Shown here in pieces: positions 1 to 5,182 of a stretch of 5,657 bases of DNA. The stretch lies in NCBI GenBank assembly GCA_020440745.1, contig JAGRNM010000101.1, positions 1 through 5,657 of the forward strand, in the 5' to 3' direction. The notes below the pieces were generated by a model, which saw nothing but the letters and a program-made list of their open reading frames with translations, had not been told where the DNA came from and did not search any database. A program made the translations under genes and the position numbers. Positions within the stretch are counted from its first letter, which is position 1. Each line of letters begins with the position of its first letter. This DNA is from Deltaproteobacteria bacterium (GTDB lineage Bacteria > UBA10199 > DSSB01).

Positions 1-471
1 ATCGGCATCATGCCTGGCTCTATTCATCAACCAGGCAAAGTAGGAGTGGTGAGTCGTTCGGGCACACTGACCTATGAGGCGGTTTATCAACTCTCCCAAT
101 TAGGCATTGGACAATCCACTTGTATTGGTATTGGGGGTGATCCCGTCAATGGTACTAATTTTATCGATGCGCTGACTTTATTTAATGAAGACCCCGACAC
201 CGAGGCGATTGTAATGATCGGCGAAATTGGCGGCACCGCCGAAGAAGAAGCCGCTGAATTTATTAAGTCTCAGGTAAAAAAACCGGTTGCTGGTTTTATC
301 GCTGGCCAAAGCGCCCCTCCGGGCAAACGCATGGGCCACGCAGGCGCTATTATTGCTGGTGGTAAGGGTACAGCTAAAGAAAAAATGGCAGCGCTGGAAG
401 CGGCTGGTATTGCGGTGAGTCGCTCACCGGCTGATATTGGCAAGACTTTAATTCAAGTTTATCAAAACTAA
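1..471 (+). CDS. sucD: Succinyl-CoA synthetase (ADP-forming) alpha subunit, C-terminal half (5' truncated by window edge)
   Basis: The alpha subunit of succinyl-CoA ligase binds CoA and carries the phosphohistidine intermediate. With SucC it converts succinyl-CoA to succinate while making ATP or GTP in the cytoplasmic TCA cycle. The reading frame is open from base 1 (I-G-I before M-P-G-S), so the Met codon at base 10 is internal and the gene starts upstream of the window. The 156 residues seen are about half of the usual ~290. Family landmarks in order are PGKVGVVSRSGTLTYE, CIGIGGDPVNGTNFID, IVMIGEIGG, and GKRMGHAGAIIAGGKGTA. The active-site His is the CAC codon at 337-339. The C-terminus (ADIGKTL) aligns with the usual end, so no 3' truncation is seen. 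ndk begins 14 nt after the stop, which suggests one transcript, with sucC expected just upstream. Identification is firm. Confidence 0.97.
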   Translation: MGIMPGSIHQPGKVGVVSRSGTLTYEAVYQLSQLGIGQSTCIGIGGDPVNGTNFIDALTLFNEDPDTEAIVMIGEIGGTAEEEAAEFIKSQVKKPVAGFIAGQSAPPGKRMGHAGAIIAGGKGTAKEKMAALEAAGIAVSRSPADIGKTLIQVYQN

Positions 472-485
472 GCCTTGGAGGAAAC

Positions 486-905
486 ATGGCAACGGAACGC
501 ACATTATCTATTATTAAACCTGACGGTGTAGAAAAAGGCATTATTGGCGAAGTATTCAATCGTTTTGAAAAAGGCGGTTTAAGAATTGCGGCTACCAAGA
601 TGATTAAGATGGATCAAGCCAAGGCCGAAGGCTTTTATGCCGTGCATAAGGAACGCCCTTTTTTTAATAGCTTGGTCAAATTTATGACCCGTGGTCCTGT
701 CGTTGTCTCGGTCTTAGAAGGCGAAAGCGCTATCCAACGTAATCGGGAAATCATGGGTGCCACCAATCCTGCTGAAGCCGCCGCTGGTACCATCCGCAAA
801 GATTTTGCCAGTAACATCGAAGAAAACACTGTCCATGGTAGTGATGCTCCAGAAACGGCTAAGTTTGAGATCAGTTATTTCTTTAAAGACAGTGAGATTT
901 TTTAA
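486..905 (+). CDS. ndk: Nucleoside diphosphate kinase
   Basis: This enzyme transfers the gamma phosphate from ATP to other nucleoside diphosphates through a phosphohistidine, balancing the NTP and dNTP pools. The 139-residue protein has the normal bacterial length. It opens with ERTLSIIKPDGV (Lys11 in the nucleotide site). It also has GxRGPVVVSVLEG-type sequence near residues 69-79, RxxMGATNPAEAAAGTIR at 86-104, and the signature NTVHGSDA with catalytic His117. The ATG at 486 is preceded by TTGGAGGAAAC, giving a GGAGG site (477-481) at normal spacing. It lies 14 nt behind sucD and ends just before a terminator hairpin, so it is probably the last gene of a suc operon. Coupling to succinyl-CoA synthetase is functionally sensible because NDK passes on the triphosphate made there. 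No anomalies were seen. Confidence 0.98.
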   Translation: MATERTLSIIKPDGVEKGIIGEVFNRFEKGGLRIAATKMIKMDQAKAEGFYAVHKERPFFNSLVKFMTRGPVVVSVLEGESAIQRNREIMGATNPAEAAAGTIRKDFASNIEENTVHGSDAPETAKFEISYFFKDSEIF

Positions 906-939
906 AGAGCCTTGGCTCACTGCCTGGCTTTAATTTTTT
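906..939 (+). terminator. Rho-independent terminator after ndk
   Basis: AGCC (908-911) pairs with GGCT (926-929). An inner GGC/GCC stem (914-916 with 922-924) closes a five-base TCACT loop, and the two stems are separated by a small internal loop. The outer stem can extend by a G-T and an A-T pair, and TTTAATTTTTT (929-939) follows. The hairpin starts directly after the ndk stop codon. It should end the sucD-ndk transcript, although some read-through into the next gene is possible because that gene starts only 38 nt later. Confidence 0.7.
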
Positions 940-963
940 GTCTGTTTTTATTTTTAAACAAAA

Positions 964-969
964 GAGGAG
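964..969 (+). promoter_or_regulatory. Ribosome binding site fixing the start of the GFA-family gene
   Basis: GAGGAG lies 7 nt before the ATG at 977. The open frame extends upstream to a TTG at 938, but that codon sits in the T-tract of the ndk terminator and has no Shine-Dalgarno sequence, so 977 is the better start. Confidence 0.8.
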
Positions 970-976
970 TTTGGCC

Positions 977-1390
977 ATGAATCCAGCTAAAGGTGTTTGT
1001 TTGTGTGGCGCTGTGGAAGTGACGGTTGCCCATTTGGACCCTAAGATGGGAGTCTGTCATTGCAGTATGTGTCGTCAATGGACCGGCGGTCCCCTTTTTG
1101 CAGTCGATTGTGGAAAGGAAGTTTCTTTTCAAGGCGAAGAAAATATCAAGTCCTATGCTTCTTCGGACTGGGCGGAGCGGGGTTTTTGCAAACAATGCGG
1201 TACCCATCTTTTTTATCGTTTAAAGCAATCCCAACAATACATCATGCCTTTGGGGCTTTTTCCTGAGGCTAAGGACATTGTCTTTGACCATCAGATTTTT
1301 ATCGAAGAAAAGCCCGACTATTATTCCTTTGCCGAAAAAACCCACAATATGACCGGTGCCCAAGTCTTTGCCCAGTTTGCGGGTAAATGA
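977..1390 (+). CDS. GFA-family zinc protein (glutathione-dependent formaldehyde-activating enzyme-like)
   Basis: The 137-residue protein belongs to the GFA / CENP-V superfamily (Mss4-like fold). The best-known member speeds formation of S-hydroxymethylglutathione from formaldehyde and glutathione, but most short members have no proven substrate. All seven zinc-binding cysteines of the family are visible. Cys8 and Cys10 (GVCLCGAV) with Cys71 and Cys74 (FCKQCGTHLFY) form the expected structural site. Cys27, Cys29 and Cys32 (CHCSMCRQWTG) form the expected catalytic site. The GxPLFAVDCG segment at 37-46 is also typical. An extra Cys45 is present. The start at 977 is set by GAGGAG. It follows the ndk terminator by 37 nt, with no clear promoter between. 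It converges on the yjbQ-like gene and no formaldehyde-oxidising gene is adjacent. The family is certain; the detoxification role is an inference. Confidence 0.88.
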   Translation: MNPAKGVCLCGAVEVTVAHLDPKMGVCHCSMCRQWTGGPLFAVDCGKEVSFQGEENIKSYASSDWAERGFCKQCGTHLFYRLKQSQQYIMPLGLFPEAKDIVFDHQIFIEEKPDYYSFAEKTHNMTGAQVFAQFAGK

Positions 1391-1534
1391 TGCTTTTATT
1401 ATTTTTTGTCCTAGAGCTAGCCGACCTTGATTGTTTGGGTCTTCAAGTCAAACTAATTTGCGGTCCACGTTGATTTTTTAGCGTAGCTGCTTTGATTATT
1501 TAGTTTTCTCAAACCTCTAGGTATACAGGCGTAA
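1391..1534. other. Gene-free gap between convergent genes, with degenerate phased repeats
   Basis: This 144-bp gap lies between two convergent stop codons. It holds no supported ORF, no tRNA and no clean terminator. A T-rich stretch (TTTTATTATTTTTTG, 1394-1408) follows the GFA stop without a stable hairpin. The sequence TTGATTTTTTAG (1470-1481) recurs as TTGATTATTTAG (1492-1503), 11 of 12 bases identical and 22 bp apart. A weaker copy TTGATTGTTTGG (1427-1438) lies 43 bp upstream of the first. Weak inverted pairs such as GTTTG/CAAAC around 1434-1453 could fold but lack a T-run. The repeats may be chance in AT-rich DNA. Confidence 0.4.
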
Positions 1535-2056
1535 CTATTCCCCAATAATCTGCACTACGGCTCGACGTTCTCTAGGGCCGTCTAGATCGATTAAGCAAAG
1601 GCGTTGCCAGGTGCCCCAGACGGGTTTGCCGTCTCGGATGATGACCGATTGGCTGGGAGAACCAAAGAGAAAAGACTTCATATGAGCATCGGCATTGGTG
1701 TCGCACTTGTAGTCGTCTTCGCAAAGATTTTTGGTGCGTAAGCCGCTGTTGTGTAGATAAGGCTTTCTGTCCTGTCGTGCTTTGGGGATGAATTCTCTTA
1801 AGGCACGATTGAGGTCGCCTAGTAAGCAGGGCTCGTCTAATTCATTAATAGCAACCACACAGGTGGTGTGTAAGGCTTGTAGGGTTAAAAGACCATTTTG
1901 GATGCCGCTTTCTTTAACCCATTCAAAGCTTTCTTGGGTTAGATCCGTGATGGAAAAAAAATCAAAGTCCTCTACATAAGGGGACAAGTTTTCTTGAAAA
2001 TCCAAAAGGTTGTTTTGGTCGGTCTTGAGGGATAACTCTTTGTAAAAACTCTTCAT
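1535..2056 (-). CDS. YjbQ / UPF0047 family protein (secondary thiamine-phosphate synthase-like)
   Basis: The 173-residue protein is a member of the conserved YjbQ family. Weak thiamine-phosphate synthase activity has been reported for E. coli YjbQ, but the physiological role is not settled. The family signatures are LHTTCVVAINE at 62-72 (His63), NADAHMKSFLFG at 121-132 (His125), VWGTWQRLCLIDLDGPRERR at 146-165, and a hydrophobic C-terminal strand. These conserved His, Asp and Arg residues line the expected active site. It is longer than the ~138-residue E. coli form. There is an N-terminal lead of about 30 residues and an expanded segment before the second His (residues 104-120, SGLRTKNLCEDDYKCDT) with Cys112 and Cys118. 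The start is supported by TAAGGAGG (2062-2069), a near-perfect anti-16S match, 5 nt before the ATG. It is divergent from the secreted-protein gene and appears monocistronic. Confidence 0.9.
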   Translation of the reverse strand: MKSFYKELSLKTDQNNLLDFQENLSPYVEDFDFFSITDLTQESFEWVKESGIQNGLLTLQALHTTCVVAINELDEPCLLGDLNRALREFIPKARQDRKPYLHNSGLRTKNLCEDDYKCDTNADAHMKSFLFGSPSQSVIIRDGKPVWGTWQRLCLIDLDGPRERRAVVQIIGE

Positions 2057-2252
2057 GGGGGCCTCCTTACCACTATCAATTTTCTATTTTCAATACTAAA
2101 TGCACAGACTAGCAGGAAATTTTTTTTTAAATATTTTAGTGGCTTATGGGTTTTTGAAGAAAAAATTGGCCTTTTTCCTGTCTTGCTTTATTTATTTTAA
2201 GTATTTAAGATAGTTGCAGAGACGAGTATTTTTTAAAAAAAAGGACTTCCCC
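2057..2252. promoter_or_regulatory. Divergent intergenic region with candidate promoters
   Basis: This 196-bp AT-rich spacer must serve both yjbQ (leftward) and the secreted-protein gene (rightward). Leftward, TAAAAT (complement of 2133-2138, 5 of 6 to the -10 consensus) lies 16 nt from TCTTCA (complement of 2155-2160, weak -35). Rightward, TTGCTT (2183-2188) is 17 nt from TAAGAT (2206-2211, 4 of 6). CCACTA (2070-2075) and TAGTGG (2137-2142) are an exact 6-base inverted pair flanking the poly-T segment. These are plausible but weak matches in AT-rich DNA. Confidence 0.3.
2241..2245 (+). promoter_or_regulatory. Ribosome binding site fixing the start of the secreted-protein gene
   Basis: AAGGA lies 7 nt before the ATG at 2253. 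The in-frame ATG at 2214 would add a basic 13-residue lead ahead of the signal peptide and has no Shine-Dalgarno sequence. 2253 also puts the hydrophobic core immediately after Met-Arg, as expected for a signal peptide. Confidence 0.7.
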
Positions 2253-2645
2253 ATGCGTATTTTCTTTCTTTTATTTTCTTTCTTTTTAATAGCAGGCCTT
2301 TTTGGGGGCCAAGTAGAGGCTAAGGATTTTAGTCGGCTTGGCTATCATCAAGAAGAGGCTAGGGTACGTCAGCTTAATCAAGATCTTCCCCAATGTAGAT
2401 GGGAGGGGGAGAACTCCCATTGTGATTTGCAAAGAGTCAGCCGCTTGGTAAAGGCTTTTGAAGCAAAGACTAAAAAAGGTTATACTTTAAATCTTGTGGT
2501 ACAAGGTCCAGAAGAGGTGGATAACCTTAGCCGGGTCCAATCGCTCGGAGAATCTCTTCAGACTCTCTTGCCCGATGCCAAAATAAATACTCAAACCAAG
2601 ATCGAGCCCCAAGCGAAGGCTCATTTTAGTGTTAGTCTTGATTAA
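2253..2645 (+). CDS. Small secreted protein of unknown function
   Basis: I do not recognise this family. The 130-residue product begins with a clear Sec signal peptide: Met-Arg, a hydrophobic core rich in Phe and Leu (residues 3-18), then GGQVEA with a type I signal peptidase site after Ala23. The mature part of about 107 residues is polar and mixed-charge, with no membrane segment. It has two cysteines (Cys48 and Cys57) nine residues apart that could form a disulfide outside the cytoplasm. No lipobox cysteine follows the signal, so it is not a typical lipoprotein. A stretch near 77-107 (YTLNLVVQG, then an amphipathic helix ending LQTLLP) loosely recalls the strand-helix pattern of OmpA-like domains, but the peptidoglycan-binding residues are not evident. 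It stands alone, divergent from yjbQ and converging on efp, whose stop is 10 nt away. Confidence 0.75.
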   Translation: MRIFFLLFSFFLIAGLFGGQVEAKDFSRLGYHQEEARVRQLNQDLPQCRWEGENSHCDLQRVSRLVKAFEAKTKKGYTLNLVVQGPEEVDNLSRVQSLGESLQTLLPDAKINTQTKIEPQAKAHFSVSLD

Positions 2646-2655
2646 TTTTAAAGTT

Positions 2656-3207
2656 TTAAGCTTTTTCTGCGTAAGTGTTGGTGGAGGTATCCACTACAAT
2701 CTCGTCGCCTTCTTTAATAAATAGAGGAACCCTTACTGTATTACCGTTTTCTAAAACCGCTTCTTTAGTAGCGCCAGCCTTGCCTTTGCTGGCAGGATCG
2801 CATTGGGTGACTTTAAGATTAACCCTGGCTGGTAAAGAGATGCCCACAGGACTCCCTTCATAAAGACTGACAGTTAAGTTGGTTTCGGGTTTTAAAAAAG
2901 GAATGGCTTCTTCAAGCACGTCTTGTTTGATCTCTAGTTGTTCGTAGCTTTCTGGGTCCATGAAGTGAAAGATTTCTCCATCCTGATAGAGAAACTGAAC
3001 TTTACGATCAAAGACTTCGGCTTTTTCTACTCTTTCGCTAGAATTAAAACGCTGATTAATTTTGGTGCCGGTCTCAATATTTCGCATTTCTACTTGCATA
3101 ACTGCATTGCCTTTGCCTGGGGTCACGTGTTGAGTTTTGAGTACACGGTAGAGGCCGTCGTTCCATTTTAAGATATTTCCTACTCTAATTTGAGTTGCGT
3201 TGATCAT
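2656..3207 (-). CDS. efp: Translation elongation factor P
   Basis: EF-P binds between the P and E sites of the ribosome and rescues stalling at consecutive prolines. The 183-residue protein has the normal length and three-domain layout: a KOW-like domain (about 1-63), a central OB domain (about 65-127) and a C-terminal OB domain (about 129-183). The tip loop reads HVTPGKGNAVMQV with Lys32, the site that is lysylated by EpmA or otherwise modified in other bacteria. The third domain has the expected AVLENGNTVRVPLFIKEGDEIVVDT-type signature at 149-174. The start is supported by AAAGGAG (3213-3219), 5 nt from the ATG. It follows the FAD oxidoreductase by 54 nt, across a terminator, and so probably has its own promoter, which I could not place. 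No modification gene (epmA, epmB, ymfI, earP) is in the window. Confidence 0.97.
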   Translation of the reverse strand: MINATQIRVGNILKWNDGLYRVLKTQHVTPGKGNAVMQVEMRNIETGTKINQRFNSSERVEKAEVFDRKVQFLYQDGEIFHFMDPESYEQLEIKQDVLEEAIPFLKPETNLTVSLYEGSPVGISLPARVNLKVTQCDPASKGKAGATKEAVLENGNTVRVPLFIKEGDEIVVDTSTNTYAEKA

Positions 3208-3230
3208 AGCGTCTCCTTTGCTTTGCTCTT

Positions 3231-3263
3231 ATAAAAAGCCTTCTGACTTGGCAAGGCGGCTTT
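3231..3263 (-). terminator. Rho-independent terminator after the FAD oxidoreductase
   Basis: Read on the minus strand, AAAGCC (complement of 3258-3263) pairs with GGCTTT (complement of 3235-3240), and the T-run TTTTTAT (3237-3231) follows. An alternative stem GCCTT/AAGGC uses the same 3' arm. It overlaps the last two bases of the oxidoreductase stop codon and lies just ahead of the efp ribosome binding site, so it should separate the two genes. Confidence 0.6.
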
Positions 3264-4320
3264 AGAGTTTTGTTAATATTTTTTGGCTGGCAAATTTGCC
3301 TAAGCCTAAGGAAGCGCTTAGTCCATGTCCCCCTAAACCAGCGATCCAAAAAAAGTTGGGGACTTGACTGTCCCAATCCACAAGCATTTTCCCCTGGGGT
3401 CCTTTGGTGCGTAGGCAAGCCCAGGCTTGAAGCCTTTTGCCGTAGTCAAGTTTGGGTAAGTATTGGGCAAAGTTTTTTTGTAGGGCAGACCAAATACCTT
3501 CTTCTACTTTGGCTTTTTCCGGAGGATGGGCTTCTTCGTCACCGGTGCAAAGCAGTAAGCCTTGGGGATCTTGTCTAAAGTAGAGGTTTTTTTCTAAATC
3601 CCAATAATAGGGGAGGTCTTTTAAGGATTTTTTTCCCTGGGCGCTTATAAAAAGATGGCGCCGGTAGATGCTAAATGGAGGCGCTTGAAGTTGGGAGGCC
3701 TGAGCTAATTGCCCCGCCCAGGCTCCGGCAGCATTGATGAGTATTTTGCCTTCTAGGCTTTGGTCTGTCTGGTTTTTGATCTGCCAGAGGTTTTGATGGC
3801 GCTTAATGCTTTTGACTTGCCAAGTTAGTTTGAGCTGTACCGAGCGACTTTGACTGGCTTGGACTAGGTTGTTTAAATAAGCTCGTGTTTGGACAATGCC
3901 GTCTTGGGGTAAAAAAAGCCAAGGGCCTTGGTCTTTTTCTGTTTTCCAAAAGAAGTCTTGGATTTCTTTTGCATTTAAAAGTTGGTGAGGAATTTGGGCT
4001 TGGCTGAGTATTTGGCTATATTTTTTTAAGTTTTGAATTTGGTCTTTAAAAAGCGAGCCGCTAGCCTGGTAGATGGATTTTTCTTTCCAGTCAGCAGGTG
4101 GGTTCTTCAAGTGATGATAGCTTTCTTGAGTCCAGTCAAGTACTTGGGGGTCTAAGAGAGCCTGGCGAAAGAGACCAGCGTTGAGACCAGAGGCATGTTG
4201 GCCCAATTGGTTTTCTTGATCCACTAAGGCGATTTTTAAACCAGGCTTTTGGCTTAAATAATAAGCGGCGCTGGCGCCAGCAAAGCCGGATCCGATGATG
4301 AGAATGTCAAAAGAGGACAT
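3262..4320 (-). CDS. FAD-dependent oxidoreductase, DAO (glycine/D-amino acid oxidase-like) family
   Basis: The 352-residue flavoprotein has the DAO fold. The N-terminus has the FAD dinucleotide site GSGFAGASAAYYLS (Gly10, Gly12, Gly15), followed by the acidic end of the second strand (ALVDQENQLG, Asp34), which binds the ribose. GLNAGLFR at 45-52 is the usual flavin-contact region, NAAGAWAGQLA at 196-206 is the mid-domain motif, and CLRTKGPQGKMLVDWD with FFWIAGLGGHGLSASLGLG (323-341) closes the FAD site. Enzymes of this type oxidise secondary or primary amines or 2-hydroxy acids; the substrate cannot be read from the sequence. No thiamine, proline or glycine-cleavage gene is adjacent. The ATG at 4320 suits the Rossmann start, but the leader is A/T-only with no Shine-Dalgarno sequence. 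It lies 32-36 nt after rnpB and may depend on read-through from it. Confidence 0.88.
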   Translation of the reverse strand: MSSFDILIIGSGFAGASAAYYLSQKPGLKIALVDQENQLGQHASGLNAGLFRQALLDPQVLDWTQESYHHLKNPPADWKEKSIYQASGSLFKDQIQNLKKYSQILSQAQIPHQLLNAKEIQDFFWKTEKDQGPWLFLPQDGIVQTRAYLNNLVQASQSRSVQLKLTWQVKSIKRHQNLWQIKNQTDQSLEGKILINAAGAWAGQLAQASQLQAPPFSIYRRHLFISAQGKKSLKDLPYYWDLEKNLYFRQDPQGLLLCTGDEEAHPPEKAKVEEGIWSALQKNFAQYLPKLDYGKRLQAWACLRTKGPQGKMLVDWDSQVPNFFWIAGLGGHGLSASLGLGKFASQKILTKL

Positions 4321-4352
4321 GGATTTTTTTTAAAATAAGTTTAGGTGTAAAA

Positions 4353-4719
4353 AAAAGCAGGACTTAAGCCGGGTTCTGTCCCTCGAAGGGGGCGATCATT
4401 AATCTGGGTCCTTTTTTGCAAAAGAACTCAAGGCAGCCTACCCGTTTTGCGCTTGAGCATCAACTCAACTTCAGCCGAGACAAGCCTGGGGCGAGTATTC
4501 ACCACGCAAAAACTATTTGGCCTTGCACCCCGTAGAGTTTACCGGATTTCACTACAGCCTCTTTACCAAAGGAAAAGAGCGTACATACTTTCTGTTGCAC
4601 TAGTCCTATCCTGCTTTAATAGCGGGACGATGGGTGTTACCCACTACGGTGCTCTTTGGTGCCCGGACTTTCCTCTCCTGGTTTTTTACAAAACCAAGAG
4701 TAATCGCCGTCCTGCTCTT
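4353..4719 (-). ncRNA. rnpB: RNase P RNA (bacterial type A-like)
   Basis: This is the catalytic RNA that cuts 5' leaders from pre-tRNAs. On the minus strand the universal core is plain. GAGGAAAGTCCGGGC (4675-4661) and ACAGAACCCGGCTTA near 4365-4379 form P4 and its partner. AGTGCAACAGA (about 4601-4591), GGTAAACTC (4543-4535), GGCCAAATAG, and GGGTAGG (about 4443-4437, expected to bind tRNA CCA) also match. The ends are set by P1: AGCAGGAC (4716-4709) pairs with GTCCTGCT (4363-4356), extendable into the flanking A's and U's. Eight T's follow the 3' arm and probably mark termination. P2 is GGCGAT/ATCGCC. P3 is one short hairpin (TGGTTTT/AAAACCA). P18 (4427-4408) is an 8-bp stem with a GCAA tetraloop. 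Only 47 nt separate CAACAGA from GGTAAACTC, so P12 is short and P13/P14 seem absent. The P16/P17 arm is longer than in E. coli. Ends are good to a few bases. Confidence 0.96.
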
Positions 4720-4723
4720 AGCT

Positions 4724-4752
4724 TTCATGGTCAGCTTTTCTTGGCTTGTCAA
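4724..4752 (-). promoter_or_regulatory. rnpB: Sigma70-type promoter of rnpB
   Basis: A perfect -35 TTGACA (complement of 4747-4752) is followed by a 17-nt spacer and a weak -10 CATGAA (complement of 4724-4729). The expected start, 5-8 nt further on, falls at 4719-4716, exactly where the P1 helix of the RNA begins. The promoter lies in the spacer after the RNase HI gene, so rnpB can be made independently of the upstream operon. Confidence 0.7.
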
Positions 4753-4780
4753 GGGCTCCAGTAGCTTTTGTCAGTTTTGT

Positions 4781-5182
4781 TTAGATTTGTTCGTCCATAG
4801 CTTGGTTGGCTAGACGATCGGCGATTTGATTTTTTTCTCGTGGGATATGGTAGATTTCAAAGCTAGGAAATCGGTCTAAGAGTTTTAATGCTTCTTGGTA
4901 AAGGGGAATAAGATGATCTTGTTTGACTCGGTAAACGCCCTGGATTTGTTTGACTACTAATTGGCTATCCATAAAAATTTTTAATTTTTTTACAGGAAAG
5001 TCTTGGGCCCTTTTAAGTCCTAAAATTAAGGCCTGATATTCGGCAATGTTATTGGTTTTTTCTCCTAGGTAAGCTTTGGCTTGGCCAAGGATTTGTCCTG
5101 TTTCATCCAAAAGACAAGCACCAGCCCCAGCGGGACCTGGGTTGCCTCGTGAACCTCCATCGGCATAAAGGCTAAGTTCCAT
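4781..5182 (-). CDS. Ribonuclease HI family protein
   Basis: The 133-residue protein has the RNase H fold and should cleave the RNA strand of RNA-DNA hybrids in a metal-dependent way. All four acidic catalytic positions are present: Asp8 in YADGGSRGNPGPAG, Glu48 in NNIAEYQALILGL, Asp72 in FMDSQLVVKQI, and Asp122 in NQIADRLANQA. It lacks the basic protrusion of E. coli RNase HI and matches the compact 'reverse transcriptase-like / RnhA-related' subgroup (the type often annotated as RNase HI family). For that reason I leave the symbol blank. Its ATG shares one base with the stop of the upstream 90-residue gene (TAATG) and has no Shine-Dalgarno sequence, so translation is probably coupled. rnpB follows about 60 nt downstream with no terminator between. 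Likely roles are removal of R-loops or RNA primers, which is inference. Confidence 0.92.
   Translation of the reverse strand: MELSLYADGGSRGNPGPAGAGACLLDETGQILGQAKAYLGEKTNNIAEYQALILGLKRAQDFPVKKLKIFMDSQLVVKQIQGVYRVKQDHLIPLYQEALKLLDRFPSFEIYHIPREKNQIADRLANQAMDEQI

Noticed and set aside
374..920. Antisense open frames opposite sucD and ndk (minus strand, 374-598, 635-829, 714-920)
   Set aside because: Shadow frames of strongly conserved genes, with no ribosome binding sites or recognisable domains.
938..976. Upstream TTG start for the GFA-family gene
   Set aside because: It falls in the terminator T-tract and has no ribosome binding site, while the ATG at 977 has GAGGAG and begins at the family's usual N-terminus.
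917..1266. Overlapping frames across the GFA-family gene (minus 917-1207, plus 1026-1223 and 1060-1266)
   Set aside because: The zinc-cysteine protein frame fully explains this region.
1391..1534. tRNA, small ORF or clean terminator in the convergent gap
   Set aside because: No cloverleaf, no supported start with ribosome site, and the possible hairpins are short and lack an adjacent T-run.
2214..2252. Upstream ATG for the secreted protein
   Set aside because: It has no Shine-Dalgarno sequence and would bury the signal peptide behind a 13-residue basic lead; 2253 has AAGGA at 7 nt.
2429..2645. OmpA-like peptidoglycan-binding domain in the secreted protein
   Set aside because: Only a loose strand-helix pattern; the conserved Asp and Arg peptidoglycan contacts are not visible and the segment is too short.
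2646..2668. AAAG...CTTT inverted pair between the secreted-protein gene and efp
   Set aside because: Only a few A-T-rich pairs, mostly inside the efp coding end; too weak to call a bidirectional terminator.
3228..3254. Possible efp promoter TTGCCA / TATAAG on the minus strand
   Set aside because: The spacer is only 15 nt and the elements sit inside the terminator hairpin and T-run, so the match is more likely a by-product of that hairpin.
4447..4764. 105-codon plus-strand open frame
   Set aside because: It lies opposite rnpB; the sequence is explained by conserved RNase P RNA motifs and the translation resembles nothing.
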